The position numbers and the translations under genes were made by a program. The notes under the pieces are model-generated. The model worked only from the letters and a program-made list of their open reading frames with translations, was not told the origin of the DNA and did not search any database. From Serratia inhibens (GTDB lineage: Bacteria > Pseudomonadota > Gammaproteobacteria > Enterobacterales > Enterobacteriaceae), in assembly GCF_003591175.1 (NCBI RefSeq), contig NZ_QYYG01000005.1, forward strand, positions 1 through 64,000: a stretch of 64,000 bases of DNA, written 5' to 3'. This document shows positions 36,959 to 44,738 of this stretch, in pieces; position 1 is the first letter of the stretch, and every line of letters begins with the position of its first letter.

Positions 36959-37843
36959 ATGTCCGGCGCATCGAGTTACCGAATTTTTGATATCACACTG
37001 AAAATAAAAGAAAACGTATCACCTTCCTTGCTGCGTTGCGTTTTCGAAGGCCCGGACGTCCACCGCATGAAGCTGGAGGCACCGGATCAACGCATCAAAC
37101 TGCTGTTCCCGGCCGATGCCGGCCAGATCACACGGCTGGAAAACAGCGATGACTGGTATCGTCGCTATATGGCGATACCGAAAGAGCAGCGCCCGATTAT
37201 GCGTACCTACACGCTGCGGGCACTGCGCACCGAACGCAACCAGATGGACGTCGAGTTTGTGCTGCATGGCGTGAACGGCCCGGCCTCCGCCTGGGCGACC
37301 CATGCCAAACCTGGGGATGTCCTTCAGGCGGTGGCCCCCAATGCGGATTTTGACGGCGACAGCGGCGGCTACGAATGGGCGCCGCCGGTGCATCTGCGGC
37401 AGGCGCTGTTGATTGCCGATGAAACGGCGGTGCCGGCGGCGATGGGTATTCTGGAACAACTGGCGCAACAGGCCAACCCACCGCAGGTGCAGGCGTTTTT
37501 TGAGGTGCCGCTGGCGAGCGATTGCCTGAATATGGATCGCTTCCCGTTCGCCGAGGTGTATTGGCTGCCGCGTGACGTCGGGCATCAGCAGATGCACGGC
37601 ACGCTGCTGGTGGAATCCGTGCGTCAGCGGGTGACCATTCCTGAATCGGCGCGCGCGCAAGCGCAGTCATTGACGGAAAACAGCCTGGGCGGCGAACTGC
37701 TTTGGGAGCGCGCAGAGGGCGCGAAGGGTTTCTATGCCTGGGTGGCGGCGGAGTCTTCTGCGGTGAAGGCGCTGCGTCGTTACCTGATCGGCGAACGCGA
37801 TCTGGACCGCTCCACCGTTAACTTTATGGCTTACTGGTGTTGA
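36959..37843 (+). CDS. Siderophore-interacting protein (ferric-siderophore reductase)
   Basis: A 294-residue flavoprotein of the SIP/ViuB family. The flavin-binding stretch PIMRTYTLRAL and the NAD(P)H-region LLIADETAVPAAMGILEQL are present. It releases iron from the imported ferric siderophore by reduction in the cytoplasm. GGGAGAG precedes the ATG; the spacing of 5 nt indicates an operon with shiF. This gene is not part of the classical E. coli aerobactin operon. Confidence 0.9.
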   Translation: MSGASSYRIFDITLKIKENVSPSLLRCVFEGPDVHRMKLEAPDQRIKLLFPADAGQITRLENSDDWYRRYMAIPKEQRPIMRTYTLRALRTERNQMDVEFVLHGVNGPASAWATHAKPGDVLQAVAPNADFDGDSGGYEWAPPVHLRQALLIADETAVPAAMGILEQLAQQANPPQVQAFFEVPLASDCLNMDRFPFAEVYWLPRDVGHQQMHGTLLVESVRQRVTIPESARAQAQSLTENSLGGELLWERAEGAKGFYAWVAAESSAVKALRRYLIGERDLDRSTVNFMAYWC

Positions 37844-37852
37844 GTCACGGCA

Positions 37853-38123
37853 TCAATATCCAGTTTCACTTTGGTGGCGAATAGCCAAAATAACGGCGGT
37901 TACACCGTTAAACCGATACAGGACAAGATAACCGCTATTGCCGAAATCGACAGGCCACTCCCTGAATTCAGGTGCCATATCTTTAGCGGGGCGCTATTAT
38001 TTTGATGTTGTTACGAATAGTGGCGACAGCGCGCTTTGCCGAATTGAGATCCTTCTCAGCCAGAAATCGATAAAGCCGCTGTACATCCAGCAGCGCCGCT
38101 GGCGTCCATATCAGTTGTGGCAC
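37853..38123 (-). pseudogene. ParE/RelE-type toxin, inactivated by a one-base frameshift
   Basis: A GTG start at 38123 overlaps the antitoxin gene, as usual in these modules. The first frame reads PQLIWTPAALLDVQRLYRFL and ends after 46 codons at a TAA. The frame one base over then continues MAPEFREWPVDFGNSGYLV and ends ILAIRHQSETGY, the typical ParE C-terminus. Total length (271 nt) is 3n+1, so a single extra base, most likely in the GGGG run at 37988-37991, breaks the gene. A sequencing error remains possible. Confidence 0.75.
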
Positions 38124-38389
38124 CCGGGTATCTCCGTATCGTCACCTTTTTCCAGATCGGAGAGCCAGCCGTCGGCCTCGTCCTGAGTCAAATGTTTACC
38201 ATTGGCCCGATAGGTTTCCCATGCCTGCAATGCATCGTTGCGAACAGCCTCGCGTTTTTCTTCACGCTCGACATATTCACGGATAGCTTCACGCATAATC
38301 CAGTGTGCGCTGCGCTGGTGGGTAGCGGCAATGTGTTGCACCCGTTGTTTAAGCTCATCATCAATTTTTATCGACGTAGCAGTAGCCAT
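38111..38389 (-). CDS. Ribbon-helix-helix antitoxin (ParD/CopG-like)
   Basis: A 92-residue protein with an N-terminal ribbon-helix-helix (SIKIDDELKQRVQHIAATHQ, then RSAHWIMREAIREYV) and an acidic C-terminal toxin-binding tail (DEADGWLSDLEKGDD). It should bind its own promoter and neutralise the downstream toxin. The toxin gene is frameshifted, so the antitoxin may now be an orphan. A perfect 17-bp palindrome lies 18 nt upstream of its start. Confidence 0.85.
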   Translation of the reverse strand: MATATSIKIDDELKQRVQHIAATHQRSAHWIMREAIREYVEREEKREAVRNDALQAWETYRANGKHLTQDEADGWLSDLEKGDDTEIPGCHN

Positions 38390-38406
38390 AAGTAGCCTTA
38401 GTTAGT

Positions 38407-38423
38407 TAAAGGTAATACCTTTA
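38407..38423. promoter_or_regulatory. 17-bp perfect palindrome, probable operator of the ParD-like antitoxin
   Basis: TAAAGGTAATACCTTTA is an exact 8-1-8 inverted repeat located 18 nt upstream of the antitoxin start on its promoter side. Ribbon-helix-helix antitoxins autoregulate through such palindromes. Confidence 0.6.
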
Positions 38424-38474
38424 GCTACAATACGGCTCATGGCGTCAGACTGTCCAATTCTTACGCACGGTGAC

Positions 38475-38861
38475 TTATTCCGCCATCAAACTCACATGCG
38501 CGGCCACGATGCGCCAGCCGCAGGCCAGCTTGGCCCAGGTTTGCATCTGGCGGCCGACGCGTTCGCTACCAGGGCGGCGAAACTCAGTGCTGGCAACCGC
38601 CATATCATCACCGTAGGTGGTAATGACGGTGTTCTCCAGGAGGCGATCCAACCCTTGCGACGGCCGTTGCCGGCGGAAATCGCGGATCTGATCGATGCCG
38701 TACAGGTTTTCCGTCGCGCCGTAGCGAACGGTACGCCCGTCGTGCCAGAACAGCTCATCCAACACATCAATGTCATTGCCGATCAGCGCCTGTTCATAGC
38801 GATAAAACGCGGCGTTCACCTCAGCCAGCACCGCCGGCCGGTCGATATATTCACTTTTCAT
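38475..38861 (-). CDS. hpxZ: HpxZ, AtzH-like (DUF3225) SnoaL-fold protein
   Basis: A 128-residue NTF2/SnoaL-fold protein. FYRYEQALIGNDIDVLDELFW, VRYGATENLYG and GWRIVAAHVSL are typical of the DUF3225/AtzH group. Its partner amidase is HpxY, with which AtzH-like proteins are often paired. It ends the hpxWXYZ unit, 3 nt after hpxY. Confidence 0.88.
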   Translation of the reverse strand: MKSEYIDRPAVLAEVNAAFYRYEQALIGNDIDVLDELFWHDGRTVRYGATENLYGIDQIRDFRRQRPSQGLDRLLENTVITTYGDDMAVASTEFRRPGSERVGRQMQTWAKLACGWRIVAAHVSLMAE

Positions 38862-38864
38862 CCA

Positions 38865-40265
38865 TTAACCCTGCTTTGTCGGTAAGGAACAGTTCGCCAC
38901 GCCACGTTGCTCGAGCGCATAGGCGGCACGCAGCGCCAAATCTTCACGCCACGGCGGGGCGATAAGTTGCAGGCCGATAGGCAACCCCGAAGCGGTTTTC
39001 AGCGGTACCGTCACCACCGGCAGGCCGAGGAACGAAATCGGCTGCGTCAACATGCCCATGCTGGCGCGGATCGGCAGATCGGCACCGTTGATGCGCATCG
39101 TTTCCTGGCCAAGACGGGTAGCGCTGCACGGCGTTGCCGGGGCGATCAGAATATCCCAGTGTTCAAACAGCGGCAGCACTTGCTGTTGGAAATGGGCGCG
39201 GAAGCGCTGCGCCTGCACATACCAGGCTGCGGGCAGCATGGCACCAGCCAAGAGTCGCTCACGCGACAGCGGCTCAAAGCGTTCCGGCTGGCTGCGCAAC
39301 TGCGGCAGATAGTGGTTGCCCCCCTCGGCGGCGCTGATGATAAACGCCGCCGAACGCGCCAGTTCAGCCTGCGGCAGCTCAACTTCGGCACAGGCCTCCA
39401 GCGCCATCGCGACCTGTTGCACGGCGGCTTTGGCCTCGTCATTGCACCACTGCTGGAAATAGCCTGCGAGCACCGCACAACGCAGCCCCTGCTGGCCGCG
39501 TGGCAGCAGCGATTCGGTTTGCGTGATCGGTTTTTCCGCCTGAAAGCGGTCTTCGATATCGGTGCCCTGCATCACGTCGTATACCGCCGCCAGATCGCGC
39601 ACCCGGCGGGCGAAAGGCCCCACATGATCCAGGCTGGCGACAAAGGGTTGGCTGCCGCTGCGCGACAGGCGGCCGAAGGTCGGTTTCAGCCCGTAAATGC
39701 CGCACAGCGATGAAGGTACGCGGATTGAGCCGTTGGTGTCGCTGCCGAGCGAGAAGGTCACCAGCCCGGCGGCGACCGCGGCCGCCGAGCCGCCGGAAGA
39801 TCCGCCGGCAATGCGCGTGGTGTCGTGCGGGTTACGGGTTGCGCCGTAGTGGCTATTTTCGGTGGTAAAGCCGTAGGCGTAGGCATCCATGTTCAGCATG
39901 CCGGAGAGCAGCGCGCCTTGTGCCGCCAGTTTGCCCACCGCCCAGGCATCTTGTTTGGCGGGCGCGCGGTCGCTGAACAGGCTGGCGCCGGCCAGGGTGG
40001 TTTCGCCGGTGACGTCGAACAGGTTTTTCACCGCGTAGGGGATGGCCGCCAGGCTTGGTAAGGTTTGCCCCTTGGCGCGGATGCGATCGAGGTGATCGGC
40101 TTCACTCAGCATCCGCTCGCGGGTGATGTGGGTATAGGCGTTCAGTGAAGGGTTGAGCCTGTCGATATTCTCCAGCGTTTGCTGGGCTATTTCGCGTGCG
40201 GAAATCGCCCCTTGTTTAAGGGCGGCACGGATCTCGGCGATCGATAATGCGCTTAACGGATTCAT
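38865..40265 (-). CDS. hpxY: Amidase-signature hydrolase (AtzE/allophanate hydrolase-like)
   Basis: A 466-residue amidase-signature enzyme with the full triad: Lys80 (PYAVKNLFD), cis-Ser156 (GGSSGGS) and nucleophile Ser179 (SDTNGSIR). In the Klebsiella purine pathway it belongs to the hpxWXYZ operon that processes oxamate-derived or related amides; its exact substrate there is not clear to me. ATGA overlap with hpxX, which as a DUF4089 protein probably forms a GatC-like subunit. Confidence 0.9.
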   Translation of the reverse strand: MNPLSALSIAEIRAALKQGAISAREIAQQTLENIDRLNPSLNAYTHITRERMLSEADHLDRIRAKGQTLPSLAAIPYAVKNLFDVTGETTLAGASLFSDRAPAKQDAWAVGKLAAQGALLSGMLNMDAYAYGFTTENSHYGATRNPHDTTRIAGGSSGGSAAAVAAGLVTFSLGSDTNGSIRVPSSLCGIYGLKPTFGRLSRSGSQPFVASLDHVGPFARRVRDLAAVYDVMQGTDIEDRFQAEKPITQTESLLPRGQQGLRCAVLAGYFQQWCNDEAKAAVQQVAMALEACAEVELPQAELARSAAFIISAAEGGNHYLPQLRSQPERFEPLSRERLLAGAMLPAAWYVQAQRFRAHFQQQVLPLFEHWDILIAPATPCSATRLGQETMRINGADLPIRASMGMLTQPISFLGLPVVTVPLKTASGLPIGLQLIAPPWREDLALRAAYALEQRGVANCSLPTKQG

Positions 40266-40453
40266 GCGCGATACACCCCGGCAATCTCCAGGCGTTGATC
40301 GAGCGGGAAGGCCATCAGCGGTTCCGCCATCGCGGCGATGCGGTTGAACTGAGTCAGCAGTTCCTGGCGGCGCGCGTCATCCATTTCCAGGGCCAATATC
40401 GCCTCCATCTGGCTGATATAGGCCGCCCAGTCGGTAGCAGGCAGATTGTTCAT
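40262..40453 (-). CDS. hpxX: HpxX, small DUF4089/GatC-like partner of the amidase
   Basis: A 63-residue helical protein (MNNLPATDWAAYISQMEAI to RLEIAGVYRA). The size, position and LDQRLEIAGVYR ending match DUF4089 proteins such as AtzG, which bind and stabilise the AtzE-type amidase. ATG 40453 has AACGGGGA upstream; a longer frame to 40606 lies within hpxW and is rejected. Confidence 0.88.
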   Translation of the reverse strand: MNNLPATDWAAYISQMEAILALEMDDARRQELLTQFNRIAAMAEPLMAFPLDQRLEIAGVYRA

Positions 40454-40478
40454 AGATATTCCCCGTTTAACATGGTGA

Positions 40479-42065
40479 CTAAAAACCGGCGGCGCTGCCG
40501 TTGCTGCGCGGGTCAAAAGCGCCTTCGAGCATGCCGTTGGTATGACGAACGATGGCGCCGGCATGGCCGACCGCTTCGCTGAAATCGGGCAGCAACTCCA
40601 CCTCATGGCCGCGCCGGCGCAGATATTCCACGGTTTCGGCGCTGAAACGTCCTTCCAGCTTCAGAGAATCCGAACTTTCGCCCCAGGTGCGGCCGAGCAG
40701 CCAGCGCGGTGCGCTGATGGCCTGTTGCAGCGGCAACCCTTGCACCACATGGCGGACAAATACCGCGGCCTGGGTTTGCGGCTGGCCGTCACCGCCCATT
40801 GATCCATAGACCAGGGTACGCCCGTCATACAGGCGTGCGGCGGCCGGGTTAAGGGTGTGGAACGGCTGTTTACCCGGTGCCAGGGCCAGCAGATGGGCGG
40901 CATCCAGGCTGAATGACGCGCCGCGGTTTTGCCACAGCACGCCGCTGTGCGGCAGAACGACGCCGCTGCCGAATTCGTGATAAATGCTCTGAATAAAAGA
41001 TACCGCCAGACCGCTGCTGTCCATCACCCCCATCCAAACGGTGTCGCCCGGGCCTTTACCTTTCCCCCAGGCGGCGGCCTGGTGGGGATCGATGCGTTTG
41101 GCCAACACATCCAAATGTTCGGCCTCCAGCAGCGCCTGCGGATCCTGCGTCATATGGCGGGGATCGGTGATGAATTGATCGCGCAGGCCGAAAGCCAGCT
41201 TGGTGGCCTCCACAATGCCGTGCACCACGGCGCCTTCGCTTTGGCCGGCGAGCGGCAGTCGATCGGTCAGCCCGAGGATGGCCAACGACACCAGCCCCTG
41301 TGTGGGCGGCGTCAGGTTGAAAACTTCGCCTTTCTGATGCTCCAGCCGCAGCGGCGTGCGGCGGCGTGGCCGGTAATCCGCCAGATCCTGCGCGGTGAGC
41401 GGCATGCCCAGCCGGGCCATATCCGTTGCCATGCTGTGCGCCAGCGGGCCGCGATAGAAGCTGTCTAACCCGTCTTCGGCCAACGCGATCAGGGTATCCG
41501 CCAGTTGCGGCTGGCAGAAACGTTGGCCGGCGTGAGGGATTTCCCCGTGCGGCAGGTAAGTGCGGGCAAAATGTTCCAGCTCCGCCAGCTCATGATACTT
41601 GCTGCGGGTGGCGGCTTCCTGCGAGGCGGTGACCGGAATGCCGTCCGCTGCATAGCGAATGGCATCGGCCAACAGGCGTGGAAGTGGCAACTGTTCTCCG
41701 CCCAATTCGGCAGAGTAATCCAGTGCGGCCTGCCAGCCGCCGACGGTGCCGGCCACGGTCAGCGCCGCTTTCGGCCCACGGTGTGGAATGTGACTTTCAC
41801 CGGCGTAGAAATCCAGCGTGGCCAGGGAGCCGGCCGCACCGCTGGCGTCTATCGCGACCGGATCGCCCTGTGGTGGAACAATCAGCCAGAAACCGTCGCC
41901 GCCCAGGCCGTTCATGTGCGGGTAAACCACCGCGATAGTGGCAGCCGCAGCGACCATCGCCTCGATGGCGTTGCCGCCTTCGCGCAGGACCGCCAGCGCG
42001 CTTTCGCTGGCGAGGTGATGCGGTGTGACCGCCATACCCAATGGCGCGGTGTTGCTGTTAATCAT
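40479..42065 (-). CDS. hpxW: Oxamate amidohydrolase, gamma-glutamyltransferase family
   Basis: A 528-residue Ntn-hydrolase of the gamma-glutamyltransferase family. The proenzyme should cleave itself before Thr342 in PGDTVWMGVMD to form large and small subunits; PHMNGLGGDGFW and YGSMGGDGQPQ are family motifs. The Klebsiella HpxW has been characterised as an oxamate amidohydrolase in uric acid breakdown. Start ATG 42065 (MINSNTAPLG). Heads the leftward hpxWXYZ operon, divergent from hpxU. Confidence 0.9.
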   Translation of the reverse strand: MINSNTAPLGMAVTPHHLASESALAVLREGGNAIEAMVAAAATIAVVYPHMNGLGGDGFWLIVPPQGDPVAIDASGAAGSLATLDFYAGESHIPHRGPKAALTVAGTVGGWQAALDYSAELGGEQLPLPRLLADAIRYAADGIPVTASQEAATRSKYHELAELEHFARTYLPHGEIPHAGQRFCQPQLADTLIALAEDGLDSFYRGPLAHSMATDMARLGMPLTAQDLADYRPRRRTPLRLEHQKGEVFNLTPPTQGLVSLAILGLTDRLPLAGQSEGAVVHGIVEATKLAFGLRDQFITDPRHMTQDPQALLEAEHLDVLAKRIDPHQAAAWGKGKGPGDTVWMGVMDSSGLAVSFIQSIYHEFGSGVVLPHSGVLWQNRGASFSLDAAHLLALAPGKQPFHTLNPAAARLYDGRTLVYGSMGGDGQPQTQAAVFVRHVVQGLPLQQAISAPRWLLGRTWGESSDSLKLEGRFSAETVEYLRRRGHEVELLPDFSEAVGHAGAIVRHTNGMLEGAFDPRSNGSAAGF

Positions 42066-42181
42066 TTCTTGGCCCTTTTTTGAGGTCAGCATCTGACTGA
42101 ATACAAGCAAGAGGCGTTCCATATTTTCCTCTGGGACAATAATTGCTTGCCAGCGGGTGGATCGGCCGTGCTATGTTCCGC

Positions 42182-42197
42182 TGAAACGAACGTTACA
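42182..42197. promoter_or_regulatory. Candidate operator in the hpxW/hpxU divergent region
   Basis: TGAAACG-AA-CGTTACA is a 7-2-7 inverted repeat with one mismatch, ending 4 nt before the hpxU ribosome site. RpiR-type regulators bind inverted repeats near their targets; HpxU is the natural candidate. No second clear copy was found before hpxF. Confidence 0.3.
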
Positions 42198-42209
42198 GCC
42201 GGAGTGGCG

Positions 42210-43049
42210 ATGAAGCAGATTGATGAACGCCTGCGCAGTGAATACCCGCAGTTGACACCGCAGGAGCAGCGGGTGGCCGATTTTATCTTCGATCACTTTG
42301 ATGATCTGATCAGCTACAACAGCGCCGAATTGGCACGCCTGAGCGGCGTTTCCAAGGCCACCGTCAGCCGTCTGTTCAAGCGGCTGGGCTACCAAAGCTA
42401 TCGCACCATGCGCGACGAACTGCGTACCCTGCGCCAGAGTGGCATGCCGTTGACCGATAACCGCGATGCAGTGCAGGGCAACACCCTGCTGGCGCGCCAC
42501 TACAAGCAGGAAATGGCCAATCTCACGCACTGGGTGAGCCATATCGATGCAAATCAGTTCAACGCGGTGATCGCCGCGCTGGTCCAGGCGCGGCGGGTGG
42601 TGCTGATGGGGTTTCGCAACAGTTATCCGGTGGCGATGCACCTGCGCCAGCAACTGATGCAGGTGCGCGAAAATGTGTTGCTGGTGCCGCAGCCTGGGCA
42701 GACGCTGGCCGAAGAACTGGTCGATCTGAGTACGCAGGATGTGGCGGTAGTGGTGGCGTTTCGCCGTCGACCGCGCCAGTTGCGGGCATTGTTGACGCAA
42801 TTGCAGGTTCAGCAGGTGCCGACGCTGTTGGTGTGCGAACCGCAAGCGCAGGCGCTGATCCCGCTGGCGAACTGGCATCTGGCGGCGCCGCTCGACAGCG
42901 TTTCCGCCTTTGACAGTTACTCCGCCGCCATGAGCCTGGCTAACCTGCTCAGTAACGCTTTGCTGCATGAGACGCTGGCGCAAGGGCGGCAGCGCATTCA
43001 TCAGATCGCCGACCTGTATAACGATTTGGACGAGCTGGAACAGCGCTGA
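42210..43049 (+). CDS. hpxU: RpiR-type transcriptional regulator
   Basis: A 279-residue regulator: N-terminal RpiR helix-turn-helix domain (residues about 1-75; LARLSGVSKATVSRLFKRLG) and a C-terminal SIS domain (about 120-255; RRVVLMGFRNSYPVAMHLRQ) that senses a ligand. In Klebsiella the RpiR-type repressor HpxU controls allantoate catabolism genes. It sits between divergent hpxWXYZ and collinear hpxF-K, the expected place to control both. Start ATG 42210 has GGAG. Confidence 0.87.
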   Translation: MKQIDERLRSEYPQLTPQEQRVADFIFDHFDDLISYNSAELARLSGVSKATVSRLFKRLGYQSYRTMRDELRTLRQSGMPLTDNRDAVQGNTLLARHYKQEMANLTHWVSHIDANQFNAVIAALVQARRVVLMGFRNSYPVAMHLRQQLMQVRENVLLVPQPGQTLAEELVDLSTQDVAVVVAFRRRPRQLRALLTQLQVQQVPTLLVCEPQAQALIPLANWHLAAPLDSVSAFDSYSAAMSLANLLSNALLHETLAQGRQRIHQIADLYNDLDELEQR

Positions 43050-43072
43050 TCTCAGCGCTATTTTGGTGCTTT

Positions 43073-43089
43073 TGCACTTTAACGGTGCG
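43073..43089. promoter_or_regulatory. NtrC-type binding site upstream of hpxF
   Basis: TGCACTTTAACGGTGCG matches the NtrC consensus TGCACYNNNNTGGTGC at nearly every fixed position. An extra GGTGC half-site lies 4 nt before it (43065-43069). It is about 125-140 bp upstream of the sigma-54 promoter, a normal enhancer distance. Confidence 0.65.
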
Positions 43090-43199
43090 CTACTTTCCCC
43101 ACTTTATGCCGTTCCTCCGCCGCTTAAACGGCAGGGGAAATCCCCTCCTGATGCCTTAACCTACGGGCAATAAAGCAGAACGCTCTCCGCGCAGCTGAT

Positions 43200-43215
43200 T
43201 GGCACATTAGTTGCA
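43200..43215 (+). promoter_or_regulatory. Sigma-54 promoter of the hpxFGHIJK operon
   Basis: TGGCAC-ATTAG-TTGCA matches the sigma-54 -24/-12 consensus (TGGCAC-N5-TTGCA) exactly in spacing and in all conserved bases. Transcription would begin near 43227, 42 nt before hpxF. With the NtrC-like site upstream it implies expression under nitrogen limitation. Confidence 0.8.
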
Positions 43216-43268
43216 AAGTGATAATCAAAGAATCTTTTGTTTCATCACTTCACCATCGGGGATAATCT

Positions 43269-44060
43269 ATGAACTTCAAGAAAATCGGGATAGCGACGTT
43301 GGGTGCGGTTTTGCTGATGGCGCAGGCCGCCTCGGCGATGGCGGATCAATTACAGGAAATCCAGCAGCGTGGCGTGCTGAGGGTGGCGGTGCCACAGGAC
43401 TTCCCGCCGTTTGGCTCCGTGGGCACCGATCTGCAGCCGCAGGGTTATGACATCGACATGGCGCATTATCTGGCCGACAAGATGAAACTTAAGTTGCAGT
43501 TGGTGCCGGTCACCAGCGCCAACCGCGTGCCTTATCTGCAAACCAACAAGGTCGATTTGGTGATTTCCAGCCTGGGCAAAAATCCGGAACGCGAGAAGAC
43601 CATTGCTTTTAGCCGCGCCTATGCGCCGTTCTTCCTCGGGGTCTTTGGGCCGCAAGAGGCTGCATTGGGCGATGCCGCGCAGCTGGACGGCAAAACCGTC
43701 GGCGTGACGCGCGGTGCGGTCGAAGACATGGTGCTGAGCGATACCGCGCCGAAGGGCGCGCAGATCAAGCGCTATGAGGACAACAACACCACGCTGTCGG
43801 CCTATCTGTCTGGCCAGGTACAGTACATCGCCACCGGCAACCTGGTGGTGAGCGCGATCGCGCGGCAGAACCCGACCAAAGCGCCGGTCGCCAAGTTTAT
43901 GCTGAAAGACTCGCCGTGCTTCGTTGGCCTGCGTCTGGGGGAACCGGCATTGAAAGCGAAAGTGGATGAGCTGATTGAACAGGCACTGAAGGACAACACC
44001 CTGAACGGCCTGTCGGAAAAATGGCTGAAAGCGCCGCTGCCTGCCAACCTTGGTGCATAA
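43269..44060 (+). CDS. hpxF: ABC transporter periplasmic amino-acid-type binding protein
   Basis: A 263-residue family-3 solute-binding protein. A signal peptide (cut near AMA-DQLQE) precedes RGVLRVAVPQDFPPFGS and LVISSLGKNPEREKTIAFS, which form the ligand site of this class. By operon context it likely binds a ureide such as allantoate, not a standard amino acid. First gene of the sigma-54 operon; 12 nt before hpxG. Assignment of letters F to I follows Klebsiella order by inference. Confidence 0.8.
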   Translation: MNFKKIGIATLGAVLLMAQAASAMADQLQEIQQRGVLRVAVPQDFPPFGSVGTDLQPQGYDIDMAHYLADKMKLKLQLVPVTSANRVPYLQTNKVDLVISSLGKNPEREKTIAFSRAYAPFFLGVFGPQEAALGDAAQLDGKTVGVTRGAVEDMVLSDTAPKGAQIKRYEDNNTTLSAYLSGQVQYIATGNLVVSAIARQNPTKAPVAKFMLKDSPCFVGLRLGEPALKAKVDELIEQALKDNTLNGLSEKWLKAPLPANLGA

Positions 44061-44072
44061 CGGGAGCGCTTG

Positions 44073-44738
44073 ATGACCTATCAGCTGAATTTTCCCGCTC
44101 TGTGGCCCTATATGCCCGAATTGCTGGCCGGTCTGCTGACCACCATCGAGTTGACGGCGTTGGCCACCCTGATGGGCGTCGCGTTGGGGATTTGCGGCGC
44201 GGCGATCCGCAGCGGCAAGGCTAACCTGCTTAGCCATATTTGGGGCATTTACGTCGAGGTAGTGCGCAATACGCCGTTTGTGGTGCAGCTGTTCTTCATC
44301 GTGTTCGGCCTGCCGAGCCTGGGCTGGAAACTGACCGCCGGGCAGGCGGCGCTGTTGGCGATGGTGATTAACCTGGGCGCCTACAGCACCGAAATCATTC
44401 GTGCCGGCATTCAGGTGACGCCGAAAGGCCAGTGGGAAGCCGGACGAGTGCTGGGTTTCAGCCGCAGTCAGACGTTTCTGCGCATTGTGTTGCCGCCGTC
44501 GTTGCAGCGGATTTATCCGGCGCTGGTCAGCCAGTGCATTATCGTCATGCTGGGGTCATCGGTGGTGTCGCAGGTGTCTTTCGAAGAGTTGACCTTCGCC
44601 GCCAACCTGATCCAGTCGCGCACTTTCCTCAGTTTTGAGGTGTATCTGGTGACAACGCTGTTTTATCTGCTGTTATCGGTATTGATGCGCCAGCTGTTGC
44701 TGGCCGCCGGACGGCGCTTTTTGGGGAGCCAGGGCTGA
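44073..44738 (+). CDS. hpxG: ABC transporter permease (polar amino-acid type)
   Basis: A 221-residue inner-membrane permease with about five spans. The cytoplasmic coupling loop GQWEAGRVLGFSRSQTFLRIVLP is the EAA motif that contacts the ATPase, and IYVEVVRNTPFVVQLFF is typical of the HisMQ group. ATG 44073 with CGGGAG upstream; a TTG just before is rejected. One-base overlap with hpxH. Confidence 0.85.
   Translation: MTYQLNFPALWPYMPELLAGLLTTIELTALATLMGVALGICGAAIRSGKANLLSHIWGIYVEVVRNTPFVVQLFFIVFGLPSLGWKLTAGQAALLAMVINLGAYSTEIIRAGIQVTPKGQWEAGRVLGFSRSQTFLRIVLPPSLQRIYPALVSQCIIVMLGSSVVSQVSFEELTFAANLIQSRTFLSFEVYLVTTLFYLLLSVLMRQLLLAAGRRFLGSQG

Noticed and set aside
37986-37993. Programmed frameshift in the ParE-like toxin
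   Set aside because: Only a four-base run, no stimulatory structure noticed; simple mutation or sequence error is more likely, though not excluded.
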